Of a stretch of DNA of 64,000 bases, positions 20,283 to 27,420 are shown piece by piece. The position numbers and the translations under genes were made by a program. How positions within the stretch are numbered: the first letter of the stretch is position 1; each line of letters starts with the position of its first letter. The notes under the pieces were generated by a model. It was not told the DNA's origin. It made no database searches and worked only from the letters and a program-made list of their open reading frames with translations. Source of the stretch: Dysosmobacter acutus (GTDB lineage: Bacteria; Bacillota; Clostridia; Oscillospirales; Oscillospiraceae); the NCBI RefSeq assembly GCF_018919205.1, contig NZ_JAHLQN010000001.1:620001-684000 (forward strand), given 5' to 3'.

Positions 20283-20710
20283 TGCTCCTGCCCTCCCATC
20301 ACGTCGACGCAGCGGTGGATCAGTTCGATCAGCCGCTGGGTATCGGCGGGGCCCAGCCCCTTGATCATCCGGTCAAAATAGGACGCCATGCGCCCTTCTT
20401 TTTCCACAATCAGCTCCCGGCCCTTCTCCGTCAGGGAGACCAGCACCATACGCCGATCCTCCCGGCAGGGTTCGGTCGCGACAAGCCCCTTGCGCCGCAG
20501 GGAGTTGACCGCGGCGGTAATCCGGGAGCGGGACAGCCGGAGCTCCTGGCTCAAGGCGGAGGGAAACATCGGGGCCCCCCTGGCGGCCAGCAGAAAATGG
20601 AGCACCATGGACTCGCCCTGCAGCAGGTCGCCCAGGGCGGAAAAGGCCTCCAGGCGGTAGATATCCCCAAGGGAGCGGATCAGCGCCTCCCGCAGTGCCA
20701 AAACTTCCAT
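20279..20710 (-). CDS. MarR family transcriptional regulator
   Basis: 143 residues with a winged helix-turn-helix: LSQELRLSRSRITAAVNSLRRKGLVATEPCREDRRMVLVSLTEKG is the MarR recognition helix and wing. It is the first gene of the operon and is translationally coupled to the ATPase. Given the arrangement it most likely represses its own operon and responds to a ligand related to the transporter. A consensus-like promoter lies 42 bases upstream. Confidence 0.9.
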   Translation of the reverse strand: MEVLALREALIRSLGDIYRLEAFSALGDLLQGESMVLHFLLAARGAPMFPSALSQELRLSRSRITAAVNSLRRKGLVATEPCREDRRMVLVSLTEKGRELIVEKEGRMASYFDRMIKGLGPADTQRLIELIHRCVDVMGGQEQ

Positions 20711-20751
20711 ACAGCCGCTCCTCTCCTGTGCAAAAGTAGTTCATAGTGTGT

Positions 20752-20780
20752 ATTATACGCGGCGCTATGGTGCTCTGCAA
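20752..20780 (-). promoter_or_regulatory. Promoter of the marR-ABC operon
   Basis: On the minus strand: TTGCAG, 17-nt spacer, TATAAT. Confidence 0.75.
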
Positions 20781-20856
20781 CCAAAAAAACAAAAATAATT
20801 GTGTCTATTTTACATAAATTAAACGTAAATTTTTGTGATTTTTGTCAAAAATGCGC

Positions 20857-20885
20857 TTGCAAAATGGACAGAGCCCTGCTATACT
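20857..20885 (+). promoter_or_regulatory. Strong extended -10 promoter of a short transcription unit
   Basis: TTGCAA, 17-nt spacer ending in TGC, then TATACT. It is divergent from the marR promoter and 38 bases before the ATG of the 27-codon ORF. Confidence 0.8.
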
Positions 20886-20923
20886 AATACTTGTAAAAAC
20901 AGAAGAAAGGAAGTGATAGCGTA

Positions 20924-21007
20924 ATGATGATGAACGACAAGTACATCGGCACCGACCTGGACGACATGATTTTCGGCGACGCGAAGTTGAAGCCCAGCGA
21001 GCGGTAA
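20924..21007 (+). CDS. 27-residue microprotein, own promoter and terminator
   Basis: Peptide MMMNDKYIGTDLDDMIFGDA then KLKPSER. AAAGGAAG lies about 10 bases before the first ATG. A near-consensus promoter starts 67 bases upstream and a hairpin terminator begins 17 bases after the stop, so the gene forms a complete ~165-nt transcription unit. The N-terminal IGxDLDDMI resembles the first residues of HigA/XRE-type antitoxins as I recall them (IGSDFDDFL). It could therefore be a truncated relic, but the intact signals argue for expression. The unit might instead act mainly as a small RNA. Too short for a family call. Confidence 0.5.
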   Translation: MMMNDKYIGTDLDDMIFGDAKLKPSER

Positions 21008-21024
21008 GCAGCAAAAAGAGAAGG

Positions 21025-21056
21025 CCACGCTATTGAGGTAGCGTGGGTTTTTTGTT
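21025..21056 (+). terminator. Terminator of the microprotein unit
   Basis: CCACGCTA / TAGCGTGG stem with a 6-nt loop, followed by GTTTTTTGTTTTTT. Confidence 0.88.
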
Positions 21057-21060
21057 TTTT

Positions 21061-21257
21061 CCGGCATGTTTGATCAGTGCGCGGGGCAGAGCCCCGTTTT
21101 TGATACAGCCCTGAAGGAAGCGTGTAATGCGCCGCCGGCAAGGCGGGTCTGCGCCCGCTGTGGGCCCATGGTATGTCCGCGTAAAACAAGCCGCCGCACG
21201 GCAGCTGCCCGTAGCTCAGGCATGCCGCGCAGCGGCACTTTTTGCTTTTACGGCGTC
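21061..21257. other. Non-coding stretch with two further terminator-like hairpins
   Basis: CGGGGC-aga-GCCCCG followed by TTTTT at 21082-21101, and TGCCGC-gca-GCGGCA followed by CTTTTTGCTTTT at 21223-21249. The GC-rich DNA between them holds no convincing ORF or known RNA. A short RNA ending at the second hairpin is possible but has no visible promoter. Confidence 0.45.
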
Positions 21258-21286
21258 TTGCCTTTTTGGAGCGCCGGTGCTACACT
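21258..21286 (+). promoter_or_regulatory. Promoter of trmO
   Basis: TTGCCT, 17-nt spacer ending in TGC, then TACACT, 41 bases before the trmO start. Confidence 0.6.
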
Positions 21287-21326
21287 AAACATCAAATCGC
21301 GGTGCGCCGCACAGGGAGGAACAGCC

Positions 21327-22016
21327 ATGGAACAGCACACCATCCGGGTGATCGCCCGCATCCGCAGCGATTTTCCCACCAAGTTCGGCATCCCCCGCCA
21401 GAGCGGGATAGTGGATCAGCTCCGCGCCCGGGTGGTGTTCGAGCCGGAGTACCGCAGCGCCTCGGCGCTGCGGGGCATCGAGGGGTTTTCCCACCTGTGG
21501 CTGATCTGGCAGTTTTCCGGCGCGGTGCGCCGGGAGTGGTCTCCGACGGTGCGCCCACCCCGGCTGGGGGGCAACACGCGGCTTGGCGTGTTTGCCACCC
21601 GCTCGCCCTTCCGGCCCAACGCCGTGGGCCTCTCCTGCGTGCGGCTTGAGGCGGTGGAGCAGACGGCGGAGGGTCCGACGCTGGTGGTCTCCGGCGCCGA
21701 TCTGATGGATGGCAGCCCCATCTATGACATCAAGCCCTACCTGCCCTACGCGGACTGCCGCCCGGAGGCTGTGGGCGGCTTTGCAGACCAGGCCCCGCCC
21801 CTTCTTTTGGAGGTGGACTTTCCCCAGCCCCTGTTGGAGCAGGTGCCGGAGGAGAAGCGCCAGGCTCTTTTGGGCGTGTTGTCCCACGACCCCCGGCCGG
21901 CCTATCAGCGCAGGGCGGACCGGGTCTATGGATTTGCCTTCGGCGGTCTGGAGGTCAAATTCTCGGTGGACCGGGACGTACTCACGGTCCGGGAGGTGGA
22001 AAAAAAGGACTCCTGA
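21327..22016 (+). CDS. trmO: tRNA (N6-threonylcarbamoyladenosine37-N6)-methyltransferase TrmO
   Basis: 229 residues from the ATG with GGGAGGAA 6 bases upstream; the open frame upstream is non-coding. TsaA/YaeB family features are GIPRQSG (~22), LRGIEGFSHLWLIWQF (~48-63), RSPFRPNAVGLS (~91) and GADLMDGSPIYDIKPYLPYAD (~125). The C-terminal domain ends in RVYGFAFGGLEVKF. TrmO uses SAM to methylate t6A37 of tRNA-Thr. The stop codon lies inside the left copy of a 10-bp target duplication, so a transposon now separates the gene from the second arm of its terminator. Confidence 0.92.
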   Translation: MEQHTIRVIARIRSDFPTKFGIPRQSGIVDQLRARVVFEPEYRSASALRGIEGFSHLWLIWQFSGAVRREWSPTVRPPRLGGNTRLGVFATRSPFRPNAVGLSCVRLEAVEQTAEGPTLVVSGADLMDGSPIYDIKPYLPYADCRPEAVGGFADQAPPLLLEVDFPQPLLEQVPEEKRQALLGVLSHDPRPAYQRRADRVYGFAFGGLEVKFSVDRDVLTVREVEKKDS

Positions 22017-22021
22017 ATTCA
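22012..22021. repeat. Target-site duplication, left copy
   Basis: CCTGAATTCA directly before the left terminal repeat. The identical 10 bases follow the right terminal repeat. Confidence 0.92.
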
Positions 22022-22039
22022 CAATGTCATTAAGTTAAG
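22022..22039 (+). repeat. Left terminal inverted repeat of the IS
   Basis: CAATGTCATTAAGTTAAG, exact reverse complement of 25555-25572. Confidence 0.93.
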
Positions 22040-22062
22040 GCCTTATTTGCGAAAAAAAGACA

Positions 22063-22092
22063 CCCCCGGTCATTTGGTGAAATGGCCGGGGG
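22063..22092. terminator. Subterminal hairpin at the IS left end
   Basis: CCCCCGGTCATTT / AAATGGCCGGGGG with a GGTG loop. The A-run before it gives a T-run on the minus strand. A matching hairpin is found at the other end of the element. Confidence 0.7.
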
Positions 22093-22176
22093 TAGCTTTT
22101 GCAATATGTTGTCGAAAAGCACTTGCTTTTCTGTACGCAATCGGTTAAAATTGGATTGGAAACATAAATAGCGGCA

Positions 22177-22207
22177 GAGCATAGCGAGGTGCGAACTCGC
22201 TATGCTC
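22177..22207. repeat. Perfect 12-bp-stem hairpin
   Basis: GAGCATAGCGAG, 7-nt loop, CTCGCTATGCTC, without a T-run. Its function is unknown; it may be part of an RNA structure leading to the LysM gene. Confidence 0.5.
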
Positions 22208-22348
22208 CGATGAAGAGTGTCTATGCCACTCAACACCACGGTTTAATCCGCACCGTACTTTCCATTATACCGTTGTGACGCTTGCTTTTCAAGTATAAAC
22301 AGCGGAATTTGGAAGTTGTGTGTTACGCTTTGATTGATATACAGTCAG

Positions 22349-22382
22349 GCGGTGTTGAGTTATACGCTCAACACCGCTTTTT
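22349..22382 (+). terminator. Terminator upstream of the LysM gene
   Basis: GCGGTGTTGAG / CTCAACACCGC stem followed by TTTTT. An upstream ACTCAACACC (22228-22237) can pair with the 5' arm and would form an alternative structure. Confidence 0.75.
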
Positions 22383-22388
22383 ATGTTT

Positions 22389-22445
22389 CCGGCGGAGAGC
22401 CTGTGGCGGGGGATTTTCCCCCGCCACGCAAGGCCCGTCCGTCGG
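22389..22445 (+). promoter_or_regulatory. Structured 5' leader of the LysM gene, class unknown
   Basis: A nested stem-loop: an outer CCGGCGGA/TCCGTCGG pairing encloses a perfect inner hairpin (22403-22427, GTGGCGGGGGA arms). I could not match it to a known riboswitch class. Confidence 0.4.
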
Positions 22446-22560
22446 AAATATACGGGCTGACCTGAATAATATTTGCTGTGCCGTGGGAGATAGGCCCGGA
22501 GAGAAAGGAGAAAAGGCTCGTAAATCGGCACACCAAATATAAGGAAAGGAAGTCCATAAT

Positions 22561-23463
22561 ATGAAAAAATTAGCAAGCCTGTTTTTGGCGCTGACCCTGT
22601 GCATGGGGCTGGCTGTTCCCGCATTTGCGGCGGAGTATAGTTCCTATACCTATAATGGGAAAAATATTGATACAGGAGAAGATGTGACTATAACCTTTGA
22701 GGCTGCTTCTGCCGCAAAAGAAACACTTACATTTGCTCAGATGGAAGGTGACCCGGAAACCCGAGAGGTTACCGTGCTTTATCTGAAGCCCGGCTCTAAG
22801 GTCACAGTATCAAATGACTTCTATAGTGCTTACACATACGAATTGTATGAAAGTGGCAATTATGGCATGAAGCCGACCGGTGATGGCATTAGCACCGGGG
22901 TGGTAGATGATGCTTTTGTAGGTTATGACATCTACAAACTTATTCTTGAGCTAAGCTATTCCGATGCAATCTATCTGAAATTGGGTGACAGCGGCGAACC
23001 TTCTACGCCCACCACCCCTGCCCAGCCTGAAAAGCCTGCTACTCCGACTCAGCCGGAGAAGCCTGCCACTTCTGTTCAGCCTGAGCAACCCGCTCAGCCC
23101 ACCGCCCCCGGTAATTACACCGTGAAGAAGGGCGACACTTGGGGCAGCATTTGCACCAACTTCTACGGCGACAACGCCCAGCGTTACGCTTTGCAGAAGG
23201 CCAACAAGTTCGTCAAACTGGACGCCGGTAAGAGCATTGTCCTGCCCGAAAAGTTGGGGAAGGCCGTCCTGATTGCCGCCCCCGTGGCTGGTGAGGGTGA
23301 AACCCTCTACACCGTCAAGGCCGGAGATACCCTCGGCGCTATCGCCAAAGCCACCTATGGCGATGTGATGAAGTACAAGGCCATCTTCGAGCGCAACAAC
23401 GACCGCCTGAAGAACGCCAACACCATCTATGAAGGTCAGGTCATCGTCCTGCCCGCCAAGTAA
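22561..23463 (+). CDS. Secreted protein with two LysM domains, transposon passenger
   Basis: 300 residues. There is a signal peptide (1-23, MKKLASLFLALTLCMGLAVP then AFA), then an N-terminal domain of ~115 residues with no recognised family. A Pro/Thr/Gln/Glu-rich linker (~143-180, repeats of QPEKPATP) follows. The two LysM repeats are at ~183-235 (YTVKKGDTWGSICTNFYGDN) and ~247-299 (YTVKAGDTLGAIAKATYGDV). LysM binds N-acetylglucosamine polymers, so the protein is expected at the cell wall. AAGGAAAGGAAG precedes the ATG. It lies within the IS boundaries and has its own terminator, so it moves with the element. No catalytic domain is visible. Confidence 0.85.
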   Translation: MKKLASLFLALTLCMGLAVPAFAAEYSSYTYNGKNIDTGEDVTITFEAASAAKETLTFAQMEGDPETREVTVLYLKPGSKVTVSNDFYSAYTYELYESGNYGMKPTGDGISTGVVDDAFVGYDIYKLILELSYSDAIYLKLGDSGEPSTPTTPAQPEKPATPTQPEKPATSVQPEQPAQPTAPGNYTVKKGDTWGSICTNFYGDNAQRYALQKANKFVKLDAGKSIVLPEKLGKAVLIAAPVAGEGETLYTVKAGDTLGAIAKATYGDVMKYKAIFERNNDRLKNANTIYEGQVIVLPAK

Positions 23464-23481
23464 CAGCGATAAAACGACACG

Positions 23482-23517
23482 AGTACCCCGCCATTTGGAA
23501 TGACGGGGTACTTTTTT
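23482..23517 (+). terminator. Terminator of the LysM gene
   Basis: AGTACCCCG / CGGGGTACT stem followed by TTTTTT. Confidence 0.9.
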
Positions 23518-23857
23518 CAACTTGTCCCGGCCATGTCCTAAAAATCTGCGGCAAACTTCAAAAAGCGCAATAGGCAAAAATCTCAACAAGTCTATACGAA
23601 AATCACTTGATTAGAGAAAAATCGTGTGCTTTTTTTCTCTTATTTTAGTGGGTAGATTTTAAAATCGTGTACACAAAAATCGTGGGTTTTGTTGTTTTTT
23701 GATTCGGTTAACCTCTGTAAGCCGCTATTTCCGGGGGTTTTTACCGCTGTCCCGAAAAAGAAATATACGCCGCAAATTTGATTTTCGGTGAGGTGGACAG
23801 AGGACGGCCTGTTCCTATGGGAAAAATCGTGTAATCCCCAAGCCCGTATTTCCGTGT
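23518..23857. other. Non-coding AT-rich spacer within the IS
   Basis: No gene is seen. The word AAAATCGTG occurs four times (near 23618, 23660, 23676 and 23824), the first within GAGAAAAATCGTGTGC-TTTTTTTCTC. These may be binding sites or degenerate repeats near the 3' end of the transposase gene. Confidence 0.4.
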
Positions 23858-25159
23858 TTACGCCGCCACCCGGTAAAGAAACCCGGCAAAGGATTTCGCC
23901 CTGATATTCCGCTTGTCCTGCCGCCCCGGCCTGACTGGCTCGATATATTTTGCAATCTCCCGCATGAGTTTTTCTCCGTCTGCGCCGGGTGTCCTGAAAA
24001 ACTTTTTGCAGAGGTAGACTGCCATTTTCTGATTGACCTGATAGAGGTGTGCCGCTCCTGTGTGCTGTTCAATGACCGCTTGGCTGATGATACGAGAACA
24101 GAGCGACGCGGTAATCATGGACGCGTAAATCTCCTGCCGGGCAAACTTCTCGCTCCGCCCGTGGAGATTGACAAGGCCGTAATTGTATTTCAGCTCCCGG
24201 AAGGCTGTCTCTATCCCCCAGCGGGCGTGGTACAGCTCTTTGATCTGCTGAGCCGTAAAGCTGGGCGGCAGAGAGGTCGCCAGCGTCTCATATTCCCCAG
24301 TATCCAGTAGGACGCGTACGATTCGCAGTTTCATAGGATAAGGGGAATGATAGCTCCACCGCCCCGCCCGTGTGTTGGCGCTGTATATGCGGTCTTTCTT
24401 CTTTCTCGTTTGCAGAAAGATATATCCCTTTTCTTTATCCTCCTTTGTCTGCGTCGTCGTGATGGTAAAGCTGATTTCCGTATCCAGTTCTTTTATGGGG
24501 AGTTTGGCTACTTCCCGCATGGCTCCACGCCCCTGCTTGACCCGTATCAGAAAATCCGCGTTGGGCTTTTGCTGTATCGTGGCAAACAGGTGATAGCTGG
24601 CAAAGCCTCTATCGCCCACGAGAAGTGTCTTTTCGTCAAAGTCATACCACGCCAGCAGACCGTCCAATGCGCCGATTTCGTCCTGCTGCGGCTGGGGCTG
24701 TATCGTACAGCACATATAGCTTTTATTGAGAATGTCATAGAGTGGAGTGGCGTGTAGTTGGCAGTAGCCCTTTGGTGTGCTTGGATTGCTGACGAGACAG
24801 GGGGAGTTTAGGTCATAGGCCATATTGACGGTGGTTCCGTCCATCGCAAGCACCCGATAGCCCTGATAGGTCTTAGGGGCGTCATAGCGGGCGTACAGCT
24901 CGGTGAGAATATCCGCCATCATTTCGGCGTTGACTTGACGGCGGCGCTGGACAAAGGCGGACGCGCTGATGTCCAGCCCCAACTCATGCAGTTCCTTTTG
25001 CAGACTGCCGCCCTGCATGAAAATCAGGGCCTTGATGATGTCCGCCCGGGAAACCTTGCGGTTTCGTTCAGGTTTGTCCGACCGGGCAAAGGTACTGTTT
25101 TTTTCTACATAATTGATGATTTCATCTAAATTAGACAATACGATTTCAGGATAGGCCAT
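23858..25159 (-). CDS. IS4-family transposase
   Basis: 433 residues from the ATG with GGAGAAAA upstream; an in-frame alternative start at 25222 would add 21 residues without a good ribosome-binding site. The DDE residues are visible as AMDGTT (first Asp), LLVGDRGF (second Asp) and YHARWGIETAFRELK. The last fits the YREK signature (Y-x2-R-x3-E-x6-K) of the IS4 family. It performs cut-and-paste transposition by binding the 18-bp ends. The frame is intact, with no frameshift, so the element may be active. Confidence 0.93.
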   Translation of the reverse strand: MAYPEIVLSNLDEIINYVEKNSTFARSDKPERNRKVSRADIIKALIFMQGGSLQKELHELGLDISASAFVQRRRQVNAEMMADILTELYARYDAPKTYQGYRVLAMDGTTVNMAYDLNSPCLVSNPSTPKGYCQLHATPLYDILNKSYMCCTIQPQPQQDEIGALDGLLAWYDFDEKTLLVGDRGFASYHLFATIQQKPNADFLIRVKQGRGAMREVAKLPIKELDTEISFTITTTQTKEDKEKGYIFLQTRKKKDRIYSANTRAGRWSYHSPYPMKLRIVRVLLDTGEYETLATSLPPSFTAQQIKELYHARWGIETAFRELKYNYGLVNLHGRSEKFARQEIYASMITASLCSRIISQAVIEQHTGAAHLYQVNQKMAVYLCKKFFRTPGADGEKLMREIAKYIEPVRPGRQDKRNIRAKSFAGFLYRVAA

Positions 25160-25404
25160 AGCTGTTTTCTCCAATGCCTTGATATTCAGCGTGAAAAAAC
25201 AACAGAGTACAGCAACGCCCACGGCGTTTACTGCACTCTTCTTTCAACTTCCTTATTTGTAGAGATAGATGGCGTGTCCTAAAATGTACTTTTTTGCAAT
25301 TTTAGCGGTGACTTTGCCGAATTTCGACTTCCTTTGTGTGCTTTTCTGCTGTGATTTTATGATACAACAGGCAGAGCGGCTTTGTCAAGGGGGGAAAACA
25401 AAAC

Positions 25405-25445
25405 CTTAACTTAACGGGAAATGGGGAAAGTGCCGTTAAGTTAAG
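25405..25445. repeat. Inverted repeat related to the IS ends
   Basis: CTTAACTTAACGG, 15 nt, CCGTTAAGTTAAG. Each arm shares the TTAAGTTAAG core with the terminal repeats, suggesting internal transposase-binding sites or a nested end. Confidence 0.6.
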
Positions 25446-25512
25446 CGATTTTGGCACAATCCCCCGGCCTTTTGCGGCAGACATAGCGGGATTTTTCGAT
25501 AAACATGGCTAT

Positions 25513-25552
25513 CCCCACCTGTTCCTTGCAAACAGGCGGGGGTACCTTTTTT
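25513..25552. terminator. Subterminal hairpin at the IS right end
   Basis: CCCCACCTGTT / AACAGGCGGGG stem followed by TACCTTTTTTAT on the plus strand. It mirrors the left-end hairpin. Confidence 0.75.
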
Positions 25553-25554
25553 AT

Positions 25555-25572
25555 CTTAACTTAATGACATTG
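25555..25572 (-). repeat. Right terminal inverted repeat of the IS
   Basis: Exact reverse complement of 22022-22039. Confidence 0.93.
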
Positions 25573-25582
25573 CCTGAATTCA
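25573..25582. repeat. Target-site duplication, right copy
   Basis: CCTGAATTCA, identical to 22012-22021. With the following GGAGTCCTTTTTT it supplies the second arm of the interrupted trmO terminator. Confidence 0.92.
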
Positions 25583-25679
25583 GGAGTCCTTTTTTGATCC
25601 AAGATGCATTTCACGAACCGGCAAGGGGGGCTTTCACGGGCCGCAAAGGCTCAAAAAGCGCCGGTCCCGGACAGCCCGT

Positions 25680-26501
25680 TCATTGGACCCGGTTGCGCAG
25701 TCGGCCGATGCCCTCGATTTCGCACTCCACCACGTCGCCCGGGTGCATGTAGCGGGGCGGGTCAAAGCCGAGGCCCACGCCGGAGGGGGTGCCGGTGGAG
25801 AGAATGGTGCCCGGCAGCAGCGTCATGCCCTGGGACAGGGTGCTGATGATGTGGGCGATGTCGGTCAGCAGCAGCGATGTGTTGGACTCCTGGCGCAGCT
25901 CTCCGTTTACATAGGAGCGGATGGTCAGGGCGGGCGGGAAGGCGATTTCGTCCGCGGTGACGATGCAGGGGCCCATGGGCGTGAAACCGTCCAGGCTCTT
26001 GCCGAAATACCACTGCTTGTGGCGGGTCTGGATCTTTCGGGCCGACACGTCGTTGAGGATGGTGTAGCCAAAAATATACTTCGACGCGTCCTCCGGGGAT
26101 ACGTGTTTGGCCGCGCGGCCGATGATGACCGCCAGCTCCGCCTCATAGTCCAGCTCCTCCACAAAGCCGGGGTGGCTGTCGATCCGGCCCTCCGGGGCCA
26201 CCGCCTCGTTGACCCGCTTGGAAAAGAAGATGGGCACCGGCGCCCCGTCCGTAAAGGTCTTTCCCGTCTCGTCGGCGTGGGACTGGTAGTTGATTCCAAG
26301 ACAGATCACATCCTGCCGGGGGCGGGGGATGGGGGCCAGCAGCTCCACCTGGTCAAGGGGCACCGGCGCGCCGACCGGAGCGGGCAGACCGTCCCGCTCG
26401 ATCAACTCCATCATATCGGAGCAGGACAGAGGCTGTACGCCGGTCTTGTCCCAAATGCCCACCTGGGTGTTGGAGCCGGAGCGGAAGGTGACAAGTTTCA
26501 T
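25680..26501 (-). CDS. Fumarylacetoacetate hydrolase (FAH) family protein
   Basis: 273 residues. The C-terminal FAH fold carries the metal ligands: the E-x-E in LDYEAELAVIIG (~119) and the Asp of GYTILNDVSAR (~150). KSLDGFTPMGPCIV and LLPGTILSTGTPSGVG are also diagnostic. An N-terminal ~65-residue domain (VTFRSGSNTQVGIWDKTGVQPL) is present as in bacterial 2-oxo-acid hydrolase/decarboxylase members. Substrates of this family are acylpyruvates or 2-hydroxyhepta-2,4-diene-1,7-dioate; which one applies is unknown. It is a single-gene unit convergent with trmO before the transposon insertion. Confidence 0.9.
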   Translation of the reverse strand: MKLVTFRSGSNTQVGIWDKTGVQPLSCSDMMELIERDGLPAPVGAPVPLDQVELLAPIPRPRQDVICLGINYQSHADETGKTFTDGAPVPIFFSKRVNEAVAPEGRIDSHPGFVEELDYEAELAVIIGRAAKHVSPEDASKYIFGYTILNDVSARKIQTRHKQWYFGKSLDGFTPMGPCIVTADEIAFPPALTIRSYVNGELRQESNTSLLLTDIAHIISTLSQGMTLLPGTILSTGTPSGVGLGFDPPRYMHPGDVVECEIEGIGRLRNRVQ

Positions 26502-26538
26502 AAGGAAATCCTCCTTTTTGAAAAGTCTGTTCAGGGGT

Positions 26539-26567
26539 ATTGTACGCGTTTGCGCAAGAGAAGTAAA
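26539..26567 (-). promoter_or_regulatory. Promoter of the FAH-family gene
   Basis: On the minus strand: TTTACT, 17-nt spacer, TACAAT, 38 bases before the start codon. Confidence 0.55.
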
Positions 26568-26584
26568 CCGGTTCAGTCGGGCGG

Positions 26585-26614
26585 AAAAAGCGCCGGAGAA
26601 GGATTCTCCGGCGC
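26585..26614 (-). terminator. Terminator after the ABC importer operon
   Basis: GCGCCGGAGA / TCTCCGGCGC stem, with TTTTT following on the minus strand. Confidence 0.88.
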
Positions 26615-26625
26615 TTTGCGTCCAA

Positions 26626-27420
26626 TCAGGAAAGGATGGCCCGGTCGGAGAGCATCTCCCCGCCGGAGGCCGCGGAAAACCGCTCCAGAAGGTCCTCCAC
26701 GGTCAGCTTCTTCTTCTCCTCCCCGGCGATGTCCAGAACCACCTTGCCGGCGTTCATCATGACAAGGCGGTTGCCGTGGGCAATGGCGTCCTTCATATTG
26801 TGGGTGACCATCAGTGTGGTCAGGTGGTTTTCCTCCACGATCTGGTCGGAGAGGGCAAGCACCTTGGCGGCGGTCTTGGGGTCCAGGGCCGCGGTGTGCT
26901 CATCCAACAGCAGGAGCTTGGGCTGCTTCAGGGCGGCCATGAGCAGCGTGACTGCCTGGCGCTGTCCGCCGGAGAGCAGGCCCACCTTGGAAGTCATCCG
27001 GTCCTCCAGCCCCAGGTCCAGTGTCCGCAGCAGCTCCCTGTAGTCGCCCCGCTCAGTCTTGGAGATGCCCCACCTGAGGCCCCGGCGCTGGCCCCGGCGG
27101 GCAGCCAGGGCCAGGTTCTCCTCGATCTGCATGGTGGCGGCGGTGCCCATCATGGGGTCCTGGAACACCCGGCCGATGAAGGAGGCGCGCCTGTATTCCG
27201 GAAGACGGGTCACGTCCTGGCCGTCGATGAGGATGGTGCCCTCGTCCACTGAGAAGGCGCCGGCCACCGCGTTGAGCATGGTGGACTTTCCGGCGCCGTT
27301 GCCGCCGATGACCGTGACAAAATCGCCCTCCGCAAGGGTCAGGCTCAAATCGCACAGAGCGGTCTTGGCGTTGACAGTGCCGGGGTTGAAGGTCTTATAG
27401 ATATGTTTGAGCTCAAGCAT
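26626..27420 (-). CDS. ABC importer ATP-binding protein (TrpZ-like)
   Basis: 264 residues from the ATG overlapping the permease 3' end by 8 bases, with TGGAGGGAAC upstream. Motifs: Walker A GGNGAGKST (~38), signature LLSGGQRQAVTLLMAAL (~140), Walker B LLLLDEHTAALD (~163, with an unusual H after DE) and H-loop VTHN. It resembles LivG/TrpZ-type ATPases of the importers that use an ABC_sub_bind lipoprotein. It is the third gene of SBP-permease-ATPase. Confidence 0.9.
   Translation of the reverse strand: MLELKHIYKTFNPGTVNAKTALCDLSLTLAEGDFVTVIGGNGAGKSTMLNAVAGAFSVDEGTILIDGQDVTRLPEYRRASFIGRVFQDPMMGTAATMQIEENLALAARRGQRRGLRWGISKTERGDYRELLRTLDLGLEDRMTSKVGLLSGGQRQAVTLLMAALKQPKLLLLDEHTAALDPKTAAKVLALSDQIVEENHLTTLMVTHNMKDAIAHGNRLVMMNAGKVVLDIAGEEKKKLTVEDLLERFSAASGGEMLSDRAILS

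Larger units (their letters stand above)
22022..25572. mobile_element. IS4-family (IS231-like) element with a LysM passenger gene, 3551 bp
   Basis: The element is bounded by perfect 18-bp inverted repeats (CAATGTCATTAAGTTAAG) and by a perfect 10-bp direct repeat, CCTGAATTCA. It encodes a DDE/YREK transposase reading leftward from the right end and a secreted LysM protein reading rightward from the left. Just inside each end lies a GC-rich hairpin (22063-22092 and 25513-25542), which would stop outside transcription entering the element. The ends resemble my recollection of IS231 ends (CAT...AACTTAAG). IS231 relatives with passenger genes are known in Bacillus. Base composition is lower in GC than the flanks. 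The insertion centre is a palindromic terminator. Confidence 0.88.

Noticed and set aside
21205..21240. CCCGTAGCTCAGG, which resembles a tRNA D-arm
   Set aside because: The downstream bases do not form an anticodon arm or T-arm and a terminator-like hairpin follows at once; not a tRNA.
22389..22560. Possible c-di-GMP-I riboswitch because of ACGCAAGGCC near the LysM gene
   Set aside because: The second conserved stem and tetraloop-receptor pattern are not present; left as an unclassified structured leader.
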